Shown: piece by piece, positions 6,504-14,644 of the stretch
Layout: every line of letters starts with the position of its first letter
Position numbering within the stretch: the first letter of the stretch is position 1
Assembly: GCA_018261615.1 (NCBI GenBank)
Contig: JAGTSE010000037.1
Span: 1-41,343 of the forward strand
Length of the DNA: 41,343 nt
Direction of reading: 5' to 3'
Source: Pseudomonadota bacterium
GTDB lineage: Bacteria; Pseudomonadota; Gammaproteobacteria; Enterobacterales; Enterobacteriaceae
Notes under the pieces: generated by a model
Told to the model about the DNA's origin: nothing
The model's input: only the letters and a program-made list of their open reading frames with translations
The model's database searches: none
Made by a program: the position numbers and the translations under genes

Positions 6504-7790
6504 TCAGGCGTTGTAAGCGTTTTCGCCGTGGCTGTTAACATCCAGACCTTCACGCTCTTGATCTTCCGGTACACGCAGGCCCACAGTCATGTCAGCCAGT
6601 TTGTAGCCGATAAAAGCCACGACGCCAGACCACACGATGGTGAGAGCGATACTTTCTAACTGAACCAGTACCTGTTGGCCCATAGTCACGCCTTGTGCGT
6701 AACCGACACCGCCCAGTGAAGTTGCGGCAAAAATGCCGGTCAGGATACAACCGACGATACCGCACACACCGTGTACACCAAACACATCACATGGATCGTC
6801 AACACGCAGCATACGTTTCAGTGCAGTAACGCCCCACAGACCAGCCAGACCTGAAACCAGACCCACAATCAGCGCGCCGCCGACACCGACATAACCACAC
6901 GCAGGAGTGATACCAACCAGGCCTGCAATCGCGCCGGAACATGCACCCAGCAGAGACGGTTTGCCACGCAGCGACCACTCACCGAACACCCACGCAAGGA
7001 TTGCACCAGCAGTTGCCACAACGGTATTCACGAAGGCCAGCCCGGCGATTTCGTTAGCAGCGCTTGCAGAACCCGCGTTGAAACCGAACCAACCCACATA
7101 GAGGATAGCAGTGCCGGTAAAGACCATTGGCAGGTTATGCGGTTTGAACGCTTCTTTGCCAAAGCCCACCCGTTTGCCAATCAGGTAAGCACCCACCAGG
7201 CCTGCAACAGCGGCGTTGATATGCACCACAGTACCGCCAGCGAAGTCCAGAGCACCATGCGTTGCCAGCAGACCGCCGCCCCATACCATGTGTGCAATTG
7301 GCACATAGGAGAGAGTCAGCCAAACCACCACGAAAATCAGCACCGCAGAGAAGCGAATACGTTCCGCCAGCGCCCCAACAATCAAGCCCACGGTGATACA
7401 GGCAAAAGAGCCCTGGAAAGCAACGTGGATATATTGGTATATACTTCCCATGACCGCAGTCAGTTGGATATTCTTCAGCATCACCCAGTTGAAGCCGCCG
7501 AAGAAGCTATTACCCTCGCCAAAAGCCAGAGAATAGCCATAAACCACCCACAGAACGCACACCAGCGCGAAGGTAACAGCCACCTGCGTCAACATGGAGA
7601 GCACGTTTTTACCGCGGATCAGGCCGCCGTAAAACAGCGCAATGCCCGGGATGCTCATAAACAGCACCAGCGCAGTAGAAATCATCATAAAGCCGTTATC
7701 TGCTTTATCTGCCACAGCGGGAGCCGCCATCGCCAGACCTGGCAGCAATGCCAGTGAAGCAAGACCTGTTTTTAATGTTGTGTTTTTCAT
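6504..7790 (-). CDS. amtB: Ammonium channel AmtB
   Basis: This 428-residue protein equals E. coli AmtB in length. A cleaved signal peptide (to about residue 22, GLAMA-AP) precedes eleven membrane helices. The trimer conducts ammonia/ammonium across the inner membrane. The conserved pore histidines are in VVHINAAVAG and FGVHGVCG (mature His168 and His318 in E. coli numbering), and the AxxxFAGGTVVH signature around ALDFAGG is intact. GlnK plugs the cytoplasmic face under nitrogen sufficiency. It is the second gene of glnK-amtB, 32 bases after glnK, and so under the sigma-54 promoter of that operon. The start at 7790 follows AGGGATTGGAATA; a 6-residue upstream extension is less likely. Confidence 0.97.
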   Translation of the reverse strand: MKNTTLKTGLASLALLPGLAMAAPAVADKADNGFMMISTALVLFMSIPGIALFYGGLIRGKNVLSMLTQVAVTFALVCVLWVVYGYSLAFGEGNSFFGGFNWVMLKNIQLTAVMGSIYQYIHVAFQGSFACITVGLIVGALAERIRFSAVLIFVVVWLTLSYVPIAHMVWGGGLLATHGALDFAGGTVVHINAAVAGLVGAYLIGKRVGFGKEAFKPHNLPMVFTGTAILYVGWFGFNAGSASAANEIAGLAFVNTVVATAGAILAWVFGEWSLRGKPSLLGACSGAIAGLVGITPACGYVGVGGALIVGLVSGLAGLWGVTALKRMLRVDDPCDVFGVHGVCGIVGCILTGIFAATSLGGVGYAQGVTMGQQVLVQLESIALTIVWSGVVAFIGYKLADMTVGLRVPEDQEREGLDVNSHGENAYNA

Positions 7791-7822
7791 TATTCCAATC
7801 CCTATCACTGTGTGGCCAGCTA

Positions 7823-8161
7823 TTACAGTGCCGCTTCGTCGGCTTCGCCGGTACGAATACGAATGACGCGTTGCAACTCAGCAACGAAAATTTTGCCGTC
7901 GCCAATTTTTCCGGTGTAGGCCGCTTTGCTGATCACATCGATCACTTCATCAAGTTGATCATCAGCAATTGCCACATCAATTTTCACTTTAGGCAGGAAA
8001 TTGACGCTATATTCCGCACCGCGGTACAGCTCGGCATGACCCTTCTGACGCCCGAAACCTTTAACTTCAGTCACGGTCAGTCCTTGAATACCAATAGAAG
8101 ACAGTGCTTCACGAACGTCTTCAAGTTTGAATGGCTTAATCACCACGGTAACCAGCTTCAT
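7823..8161 (-). CDS. glnK: PII-type nitrogen regulatory protein GlnK
   Basis: This 112-residue PII protein senses 2-oxoglutarate, ATP and ADP and blocks AmtB when nitrogen is plentiful. The T-loop carries Tyr51 (RGAEYSVNF), the residue uridylylated by GlnD. The B-loop TGKIGDGKIFV and C-loop RIRTGE, which bind nucleotide, are intact. The true start at 8161 has GGAGGGGG just upstream; the longer frame running to 8356 spans the promoter and NtrC-like sites and is not coding. It is the first gene of glnK-amtB. Confidence 0.97.
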   Translation of the reverse strand: MKLVTVVIKPFKLEDVREALSSIGIQGLTVTEVKGFGRQKGHAELYRGAEYSVNFLPKVKIDVAIADDQLDEVIDVISKAAYTGKIGDGKIFVAELQRVIRIRTGEADEAAL

Positions 8162-8217
8162 AGATCCCCCTCCAGTCGAAATTCGATAATGGCCGCAGCT
8201 AACACGTAACAGATATT

Positions 8218-8232
8218 GCAAGCGGTGTGCCA
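8218..8232 (-). promoter_or_regulatory. Sigma-54 promoter of glnK-amtB
   Basis: The minus strand reads TGGCAC-ACCGC-TTGC, a perfect match to the -24/-12 sigma-54 element (TGGCAC N5 TTGC). Transcription would start near 8207, giving a leader of about 45 bases. The operon should need NtrC and respond to nitrogen limitation. Confidence 0.9.
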
Positions 8233-8338
8233 ACAATGAAAACGAGGAGAATTTCAGATTGTTAGTGCAGACAGGCCGGGAAAGGCGGAAAGGGAAAAAC
8301 GCTGGCTCGCGATTCGGACTGGTGCCAGAAAAGAAAAA

Positions 8339-8355
8339 CGCACCATAACAGTGCA
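8339..8355. promoter_or_regulatory. NtrC-like binding site, proximal
   Basis: The dyad C-GCAC-CATAACA-GTGC-A fits the NtrC consensus (GCAC N7 GTGC). Its centre is about 140 bases upstream of the predicted glnK start, a usual enhancer distance. Further GGTGC/GCACC half-sites follow at about 8357-8378. Confidence 0.7.
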
Positions 8356-8400
8356 TGGTGCGTTACTTTTTTGCACCAACAGAGGATCCTGTCAGTAGCA

Positions 8401-8417
8401 TGCCTAATTTTGGTGCA
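8401..8417. promoter_or_regulatory. NtrC-like binding site, distal
   Basis: TGCCTAATTTTGGTGCA keeps the right half (TTGGTGCA) of the NtrC consensus exactly and the left half partly. It lies about 60 bases from the proximal site and abuts the mdlB stop codon. Two spaced sites would suit cooperative NtrC oligomers. Confidence 0.55.
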
Positions 8418-10196
8418 TCAGGCGATAAGCGACTCTTCTCGCGCGCTCGCCGCCAGTTCTTCCCCGGCCAGTTGCAGTTGATACATCTGCCAGTAGCGCC
8501 CTTTCGCGGCTAACAATTGCTGGTGCGTCCCGTGTTCCACTGCCTGCCCGCGATGTAATACAAGGATGGTTTCGGCCTCAACAATGGTCGATAAGCGGTG
8601 GGCAATCACCACCAACGTGGTCTGCTTACGTACCGCCGCCAGCGCATGTTGGATTGCCTGCTCGGTACCAGAGTCGATATTTGCCGTTGCTTCATCGAGG
8701 ATCAGAATCGGTGGAGTATCGACCAGTACACGCGCCAGCGCCAGCAGCTGTTTTTGCCCAACCGAGAGATTATTTCCCTGCTCGCCGAGCCGGGTATGAA
8801 TACCCGCACTCATACCGCGCGCCAGTTCCGCCAGTTGTACCGTCTCCAGCGCCTGCCATACCTGCGCTTCGCTGATATCGCGCCCCAGCGTCACATTGAC
8901 GAAAAAGCTGTCCGCCAGTACCACAGGATCCTGTTGCACCATCGCCACGCCTTTACGTAGCGCCGTATGGCTGAGCGCAGAGAGCGGCCTTCCGTCGAGG
9001 CGGATCTCGCCCTGTCTAAGCGGGTAATATCCCATCAACAGACTGGCGAGCGTACTTTTTCCACTGCCAGTATGCCCCACTAAGGCCACAAAGCTGCGCG
9101 GCGCAACCGACAGCGAAATATCCTGTAGCACCAGTTGATCGTCGCGATAGGCAAACGAAACATTCTCAATATCAATGGCGCCACTGTGTAGCGGCGTATC
9201 ATCGTCACCATAAGACTGGCGCGGCCGATCCATCAGTTCGAACACCCGCTCGCCAGCGACAACGGCCTGCTGCAACATCGATTGCTGCGTCGTCAGCTCA
9301 ATCAGAGGTTCATTCAGACGTCCAAGATAGCTGATAAACGCATACAGCACGCCGACTTCTACCGTGCCTACGGAGGAGAAACCAAACAGCATCAGCAGCC
9401 CGCACAATACCAGCGCCGAGAAGAGACTTAGCAGCGGGCGCAACAGAAAGCCATCCAGCCGCAGAGTTTGCATGCGCGCAAGATAGTGGGAACGGCTGGC
9501 ATCGCCCATACGTTCACCAAAGCGTGCCTGCTGGCGGAACTGCTGAATCACGCTCATGCCGTTAATGATTTCGTTAAAGCCATCGTTAATGTCAGCAAGG
9601 TAGGCACGCATCCGGCGCACAATCGGCGTACTGAAGCGCTGATAGATCAGCATAACGATCAGCACCGCCGGGAAAATTGTCATCGCCACCAGCGCCATTC
9701 GCCAGTCCAGGCTAAACATGGCGACCAGCATCGCGCCAATCAACGCGGCGCTGCGCAGCACCGTCGCCACCACCGTGACATAAAGATCGCGGATCACTTC
9801 GGTGTCGTTGGTCACGCGAGAGATAATCTGCCCGACCGGCTGAGTATCAAATTCGCTCAGCGGCTGGCGCAGCGCGGCGTCCATCACATCGGTACGCAGT
9901 TGTTGTACTACGCCGACCGCCGTCTGGTTAAACAGTAGCGACTGACGGTAGTGCAGTAGCGCCGCCAGCAGTTGCAGGCCGACATAAACCGCAGCCAGAC
10001 CGGCGATCAGCGCAAGTGGCAGATAGCTTTTCGCCACCATGTTATCGATAAAGTAGCTGATCAGCGCCGGACCGGAGACTTCCGCAATCGCCGCAACCCA
10101 CAGCATCAGCACCGCTTTGATTAACTGCTTGCGCCACGGTTTGCCATACACCAGCAGCCGTTTCAGCGTCGGCCACTGCCGTGAGAAATTACGCAT
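8418..10196 (-). CDS. mdlB: ABC exporter half-transporter MdlB
   Basis: This 592-residue protein has a six-helix exporter membrane domain (about 20-315) and a nucleotide-binding domain (about 335-575). Walker A is GHTGSGKST, the signature motif is LSVGQ, Walker B is LILDEATANID with the catalytic glutamate, and the H-loop is VIAHRLS. It pairs with MdlA as a heterodimeric inner-membrane exporter; the substrate is not established, though multidrug-like in name. The start at 10196 lies inside the end of mdlA (8-base overlap), so translation is coupled; an 8-residue upstream extension is not family-like. Its stop abuts an NtrC-like site belonging to glnK. Confidence 0.95.
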   Translation of the reverse strand: MRNFSRQWPTLKRLLVYGKPWRKQLIKAVLMLWVAAIAEVSGPALISYFIDNMVAKSYLPLALIAGLAAVYVGLQLLAALLHYRQSLLFNQTAVGVVQQLRTDVMDAALRQPLSEFDTQPVGQIISRVTNDTEVIRDLYVTVVATVLRSAALIGAMLVAMFSLDWRMALVAMTIFPAVLIVMLIYQRFSTPIVRRMRAYLADINDGFNEIINGMSVIQQFRQQARFGERMGDASRSHYLARMQTLRLDGFLLRPLLSLFSALVLCGLLMLFGFSSVGTVEVGVLYAFISYLGRLNEPLIELTTQQSMLQQAVVAGERVFELMDRPRQSYGDDDTPLHSGAIDIENVSFAYRDDQLVLQDISLSVAPRSFVALVGHTGSGKSTLASLLMGYYPLRQGEIRLDGRPLSALSHTALRKGVAMVQQDPVVLADSFFVNVTLGRDISEAQVWQALETVQLAELARGMSAGIHTRLGEQGNNLSVGQKQLLALARVLVDTPPILILDEATANIDSGTEQAIQHALAAVRKQTTLVVIAHRLSTIVEAETILVLHRGQAVEHGTHQQLLAAKGRYWQMYQLQLAGEELAASAREESLIA

Positions 10197-11952
10197 CGTC
10201 TGACTCCTGCGGTACGTCATTCAGGGCGGCTTCCAGTTGCTGGTAGCGGTACATATCGCGATACCAGCCCGGTTGGCGCGCAAGCTGCTCATGCTGGCCG
10301 CGCTGGGCAATATGTCCATGCTGCATGACTAAAATCTCACTGGCTTCCGTCAGCGCCGACAGGCGATGCGCGCTGATAATGATGGTGCGTCCTTCGCCCC
10401 ACTGGCGCAGGTTATGCAAAATTTGATGTTCGGTACGACCATCAACGGCCGACAGCGCATCATCCAGGATCAGGATTTCGGCATTGAGCAGCAGTGCGCG
10501 TGCAATCGAAATGCGCTGTTTTTGGCCACCGGAAAGCATCACGCCGCGCTCGCCCACTTCCGTATCATAGCCCTGCGGCAGACGCAGAATGTCATCATGC
10601 ACGCTGGCAAGCTTAGCTACGTGTTCAATCTCTTCCTGAGTAGCGCCGGGTTTGCCTAAGGCAATATTATTGCCCACCGTATCAGAGAAGAGGAACGGCG
10701 TCTGATTCACCACCGCAAGACGGCTGCGCCAGGCATCCAGCTTCAATTGCTGAAGGGGAATATTGTGGAAACGAATATCCCCCTGTCCGACGTCAAAATG
10801 GCGCTGAATTAACGCCAGCAAGGTGGTTTTTCCGGCGCCGGTCGGCCCGCAGATACCCAACATCTGGCCCGGCATCAGCAGCGCGTTAACATTATTCAGC
10901 ACTGCAGTTTCCGTGTGCGGATAGTGAAATTCACGGATAGCAATAGTCAGATTGCCGCGCCCTTCCGGCACTGGCTCACTGCCGTCGTTCACTACCGGCG
11001 CTTCTGCCAGCATGTCGCGAATTCGGCTATAAGCCGCACTTCCGCGTTCCACGATATTAAACATCCACGCCAGCGCCAGCATCGGCCAAATCATCAGCCC
11101 CAAATACATGGCAAAACTGGTGAGCTGGCCGAGCGTCAGCGTACCGTGGACAATCATCCAGCTACCACCGCCAATCGCCAGCATGTTCGCCAAACCAATG
11201 GCAATATAAATGGTTGGATCAAAACGCGCATCAACACGGGCGACGCGCATATTTTTCGCCCCGGTGTCGGCGGCTTCCGTTGCAAACAGCGCCGACTGGC
11301 GATCCTCCAGACCGAAAGCTTTGATCATACGAATGCTGGTCATACTCTCCTGCGTACGATCGTTAAGCGCGGAGAATGCCGCCTGCGCTAACTTAAAACG
11401 TTGGTGCAACTGATCGCCGTAACGCTTGATGACCAGCGCCATAATCGGCATCGGCAGCAGCGAGAGCAGCGTTAGTTGCCAACTGATTTGCGTCGACATC
11501 ACCACCAGTACCACGCAGCCCATTACCAGCGAATCCACTAACGTCAACACACCTTCACCGGCAGCAAACACAACGCGATCGACGTCATTCGTTGCGCGTG
11601 CCATTAAATCACCGGTACGGTGGCGCAGATAAAACTCCGGATGCTGGCGACTCAGTTGACGGTAGAAATCTTCACGCAGTTCCACGGCCAGTTGATAAGA
11701 AGCACCAAACAACCAGACGCGCCAGACATAACGCAGCAGATAGGTGATGATGGCGACCGCAACCAGTACGCCAATCCACATCCACACCTGTGATGTAGTG
11801 TAATGCTGTTCGGTTACACCATCGACAATCACCCCCACCACTTTGGGCGGAATGAGTTGCAAAATAGCAATAATGATAAGTAAGGCCACTGCGCCAAGGT
11901 AGCGTTGCCACTCTCGGCGAAAGTACCAGCCTAACTGGGCAAATAATCGCAC
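10189..11952 (-). CDS. mdlA: ABC exporter half-transporter MdlA
   Basis: This 587-residue protein is the partner of MdlB. It has six membrane helices (about 15-305) and a nucleotide-binding domain (about 335-570). Walker A is GPTGAGKTT and the signature is a canonical LSGGQKQR. Walker B is LILDDALSAVD, with Asp where the catalytic Glu usually stands; E. coli MdlA has the same DD as I recall. The heterodimer should therefore have one degenerate and one canonical ATP site. It lies 49 bases after decR on the same strand and overlaps mdlB, suggesting a decR-mdlA-mdlB transcript. Confidence 0.95.
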   Translation of the reverse strand: MRLFAQLGWYFRREWQRYLGAVALLIIIAILQLIPPKVVGVIVDGVTEQHYTTSQVWMWIGVLVAVAIITYLLRYVWRVWLFGASYQLAVELREDFYRQLSRQHPEFYLRHRTGDLMARATNDVDRVVFAAGEGVLTLVDSLVMGCVVLVVMSTQISWQLTLLSLLPMPIMALVIKRYGDQLHQRFKLAQAAFSALNDRTQESMTSIRMIKAFGLEDRQSALFATEAADTGAKNMRVARVDARFDPTIYIAIGLANMLAIGGGSWMIVHGTLTLGQLTSFAMYLGLMIWPMLALAWMFNIVERGSAAYSRIRDMLAEAPVVNDGSEPVPEGRGNLTIAIREFHYPHTETAVLNNVNALLMPGQMLGICGPTGAGKTTLLALIQRHFDVGQGDIRFHNIPLQQLKLDAWRSRLAVVNQTPFLFSDTVGNNIALGKPGATQEEIEHVAKLASVHDDILRLPQGYDTEVGERGVMLSGGQKQRISIARALLLNAEILILDDALSAVDGRTEHQILHNLRQWGEGRTIIISAHRLSALTEASEILVMQHGHIAQRGQHEQLARQPGWYRDMYRYQQLEAALNDVPQESDDA

Positions 11953-12001
11953 GCGGTTATATCCTGAAGGTGATTTTCCGGCTGTTGGTTTAGCCTAAGC
12001 G

Positions 12002-12460
12002 TTATTCAATGGGTAAAGCCGTGGTGTATTTTATCTGTTCCATGGCGAAGCTAGAAGTGACATCTGACAGCCCCGGCACGCTGTTCACTAGCTTCTTATA
12101 AAAGTTGTCATAGCGTTTCATGTCTGCCACCTGCACGCGTAGCAGATAATCATATTCCCCCGCCATGCGCCAGAAACCGAGCACTTCCGGCATTTGCGTC
12201 ACTTCGCTGACAAAGCGGCAATACCAGTCACTACTGTGGTGCTGGGTTTTAATCAGCACGAAGGCCGTCAAATTCAGCCCCAGCTTTTCAGCATCCAGCA
12301 CAGCGACACGACCGAGCAAAATTCCATCGTCTTCCAGCCGCTTCAGACGTTTCCAGCAAGGAGTGGTGGTCAGATTAACGGCATCTGCCAGCGCCTGCAA
12401 AGAGAGCGAACAATCCTGTTGCAGCAGGGAAAGCAGCTTGCGGTCAATTTTATCTAACAT
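12002..12460 (-). CDS. decR: Lrp/AsnC-family regulator DecR (YbaO)
   Basis: This 152-residue protein has an N-terminal AsnC-type helix-turn-helix (MLDKIDRKLLSLLQQD to about residue 60, with the recognition helix in NLTTTPCWKRLKRLED) and a C-terminal RAM ligand-binding domain (about 65-145). In E. coli DecR activates cysteine desulfidation in response to cysteine; in Salmonella the YbaO orthologue controls the adjacent cdsH. Here too it is divergent from cdsH, 115 bases apart. The start at 12460 gives the family length; the frame running on to 12685 crosses into cdsH and is rejected. The ribosome binding site is poor. Confidence 0.95.
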   Translation of the reverse strand: MLDKIDRKLLSLLQQDCSLSLQALADAVNLTTTPCWKRLKRLEDDGILLGRVAVLDAEKLGLNLTAFVLIKTQHHSSDWYCRFVSEVTQMPEVLGFWRMAGEYDYLLRVQVADMKRYDNFYKKLVNSVPGLSDVTSSFAMEQIKYTTALPIE

Positions 12461-12575
12461 TTGGGAATACCAGAGAATATTTTTCTCCTTATAGTCTAAC
12501 ACAAAGGCTAAATGGCAACCTTTTTTTCTTTTGCTTCCGCTAGACTGGGCACAAAGTGACAAACGGATAACCGCC
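12461..12575. promoter_or_regulatory. decR-cdsH divergent control region
   Basis: The 115 bases between the divergent regulator and its likely target should hold both promoters and the DecR site(s). AT-rich tracts occur at about 12470-12490 and 12515-12535. I cannot fix an operator by eye. Confidence 0.5.
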
Positions 12576-13622
12576 ATGAATTGCAGTTGGGTCAAATACG
12601 CTATCAATGAAATTAACGCCGATGCACAGCGTTCTGCAGATACGCACCTTATTCGCCTGATGCTGCCAGCTTTTCCGGGGATCAATCTCTACCTGAAAGA
12701 TGAAAGCACGCACCCTACCGGTAGCCTGAAACACCGACTGGCGCGCTCCTTGTTCCTGTACGGTTTGTGCAACGGATGGATCAAAGAAGGCACGACTATT
12801 ATTGAGGCCTCCTCCGGTTCAACTGCCGTCTCCGAAGCCTGGTTCGCGCGGTTGCTGGGGCTACCCTTTATCGCGGTCATGCCTTACTGCACAGCTAAAC
12901 GCAAAATCGAGCAGATCGAGTTTTATGGCGGCCGCTGCCACTTTGTTGACAGTGCCTGTGAAATCTATGCGGAATCGGAACGGCTGGCAAAAGAGCTGAA
13001 CGGACATTACATGGATCAGTTCACGTTTGCTGAACGCGCAACCGACTGGCGCGGCAACAACAATATTGCCGACAGTATCTTCCGTCAGATGAAAAATGAA
13101 CCGCATCCGGTGCCGGATTACATTGTGATGAGCGCAGGCACAGGCGGCACCTCAGCGACCATTGGTCGCTATATTCGTTGTCAGGGTTATGGCACCCAGT
13201 TGATGGTGGTGGATCCGGAAAACTCGGTGTTCCTTGATTACTGGCAACAACGCGACGCCAGCCTTAGCAGCACGACAGGTAGCAAAATCGAAGGGATTGG
13301 CCGTCCGCGCGTAGAGCCTTCTTTTATTGCCGATGTGGTGGACGAGATGCTGCGGGTTCCCGATGCCGCCAGTGTGGCAACGGCGCAGTGGCTGGAAACA
13401 CAAATCGGCCGCAAAGTGGGCGCCTCCACCGGTACCAATATGTGGGGTGCGCTACAGCTCGCCGCACGGATGCGCGACGAAGGACGCAGAGGTTCTATCG
13501 TGACGCTGCTGTGCGACAGCGGCGAGCGGTATCTGGAAACCTACTACAACCCGCAATGGGTGGCGGCAAACATCGGCAATATCGATCCCTGGCGCGCGAA
13601 AATCTCCAGTCTGACGGCATAA
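12576..13622 (+). CDS. cdsH: PLP-dependent L-cysteine desulfhydrase CdsH
   Basis: This 348-residue protein is a fold-type II PLP enzyme of the cysteine synthase/CBS superfamily. The Schiff-base lysine is K52 in HPTGSLKHR. The phosphate-binding glycine loop is SAGTGGTSATIG, and the substrate loop ASSGSTAVSEAW is intact. It should break L-cysteine into pyruvate, ammonia and sulfide, relieving cysteine toxicity, as shown for the Salmonella homologue controlled by YbaO. The ATG at 12576 fits the family N-terminus; a TTG at 12531 would add 15 residues. The gene is absent from this site in E. coli K-12 but common in related genera, so its presence is a useful lineage marker. Confidence 0.88.
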   Translation: MNCSWVKYAINEINADAQRSADTHLIRLMLPAFPGINLYLKDESTHPTGSLKHRLARSLFLYGLCNGWIKEGTTIIEASSGSTAVSEAWFARLLGLPFIAVMPYCTAKRKIEQIEFYGGRCHFVDSACEIYAESERLAKELNGHYMDQFTFAERATDWRGNNNIADSIFRQMKNEPHPVPDYIVMSAGTGGTSATIGRYIRCQGYGTQLMVVDPENSVFLDYWQQRDASLSSTTGSKIEGIGRPRVEPSFIADVVDEMLRVPDAASVATAQWLETQIGRKVGASTGTNMWGALQLAARMRDEGRRGSIVTLLCDSGERYLETYYNPQWVAANIGNIDPWRAKISSLTA

Positions 13623-13651
13623 TAACCGACTCAAAGCTGAAAGCTTTACAC

Positions 13652-13674
13652 AACCCTCAGCCAGGCTGAGGGTT
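13652..13674 (+). terminator. Possible cdsH terminator hairpin
   Basis: AACCCTCAG / CTGAGGGTT forms a perfect 9-bp stem 30 bases after the cdsH stop. The 3' side (CTATAGATAAAA) lacks a T-tract, so it may be a weak or factor-assisted terminator. Confidence 0.5.
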
Positions 13675-13682
13675 CTATAGAT

Positions 13683-13708
13683 AAAAAAAACCGGGTAAAA
13701 ACCCGGCT
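13683..13708 (-). terminator. cof terminator
   Basis: On the minus strand GCCGGGT-TTTT-ACCCGG is followed by eight Ts, 18 bases after the cof stop. This is a strong intrinsic terminator. Confidence 0.9.
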
Positions 13709-13725
13709 TGCTGGAAAAATCTTTT

Positions 13726-14544
13726 TCATTCGGGGGAATAAGGAAGATTAGGTGTGTCCAGCCAGTGCATCAAAAAGTGTGATACTGCCTGATTCCGGCA
13801 GTGTCCAATAACCGGTAAATGCGGCAGCGCTTCCCGTAACTGCGGCATGGCGTTGCCCATGATCATGCCGTGTCCCACGCATTCAAGCATCTCTCTGTCA
13901 TTCATCGCGTCACCAAACGCCATGCAATCCTGCAACGTCAGCCCTAGCGACAGGCTCAGCGCCGCCAGCGCTGAACCTTTGTTACAGCCTGTCGGCAGGA
14001 TTTCCAGACAATTGGTGGCAGAAAAGCACAAGTGCGCGCGCGCTCCCAGCGTCTCATTCAGTTGGATACGCAGGCGGCAGAGATCGTCATGATCGCCGAC
14101 GAAACAAATCTTGGTCACATCATGAGCGGGTAAGCGCTTGAGATCGGCCAGTTGGTAGGTAAAACCGCTGAGCAGATGAGCTTCCAGCAACTCTGGCAGC
14201 GCATTATTCGTCAACCAGCCGGAATCATTGAATACATGAACGGTCGCGCGGGTATCCCATATGCTGTGCAGCACGAGATCCGCCACTTCCGGGTTCAGAT
14301 CCTGGCAGAACAGTAGCTCGCCCTCCTGCGAATGGATGCGTGTTCCGTTACCAGTGATCAAAAAAGCATCCAGCGCCAGGCTACTGATAAGGCTACGCAT
14401 CTCCAGCGCGTGCCGCCCGGTGGCAAAAGTCAGGGTGATATCCCGTTCGCGCAGACGCTGGAGCATGGTGACCGTTTGTTCACCTAAACGGTGGTCGGGC
14501 ATTAACAGGGTGCCATCCATGTCAAAAGCAGCCAAACGCGCCAT
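13726..14544 (-). CDS. cof: HAD-type phosphatase Cof (HMP-PP phosphatase)
   Basis: This 272-residue protein is a Cof-type HAD phosphatase with a C2B cap. The nucleophile and acid are Asp8 and Asp10 in FDMDGTL; motif II lies in TFATGRHALEM, the motif III lysine in GCNKGSAL and motif IV is FGDAMNDREM. The E. coli enzyme removes phosphate from the thiamin intermediate HMP-PP and from other small phosphates such as PLP. The start codon is doubled (ATGATG at 14547 and 14544); I use the second to match the family, and GGAG lies 8 bases before it. It is divergent from ybaE. Confidence 0.95.
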   Translation of the reverse strand: MARLAAFDMDGTLLMPDHRLGEQTVTMLQRLRERDITLTFATGRHALEMRSLISSLALDAFLITGNGTRIHSQEGELLFCQDLNPEVADLVLHSIWDTRATVHVFNDSGWLTNNALPELLEAHLLSGFTYQLADLKRLPAHDVTKICFVGDHDDLCRLRIQLNETLGARAHLCFSATNCLEILPTGCNKGSALAALSLSLGLTLQDCMAFGDAMNDREMLECVGHGMIMGNAMPQLREALPHLPVIGHCRNQAVSHFLMHWLDTPNLPYSPE

Positions 14545-14644
14545 CATCTTTTCTCCGGTTATGTCTCATTCACAGTTGCGTTCCAGTATTACGTGATATA
14601 TACGGAAGTAATAGTGAATAGATGACAAATATTGTTCCGGGTTT

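Noticed and set aside
8162..8356. N-terminal extension of glnK to 8356
   Set aside because: It would translate through the sigma-54 promoter and an NtrC-like site; the GGAGG-preceded ATG at 8161 gives the exact PII length.
14548..14644. sgrS-like RNA next to the SgrR-family gene ybaE
   Set aside because: The divergent gap to cof is only about 100 bases and shows no strong hairpin with a T-run or a ptsG-pairing-like segment.
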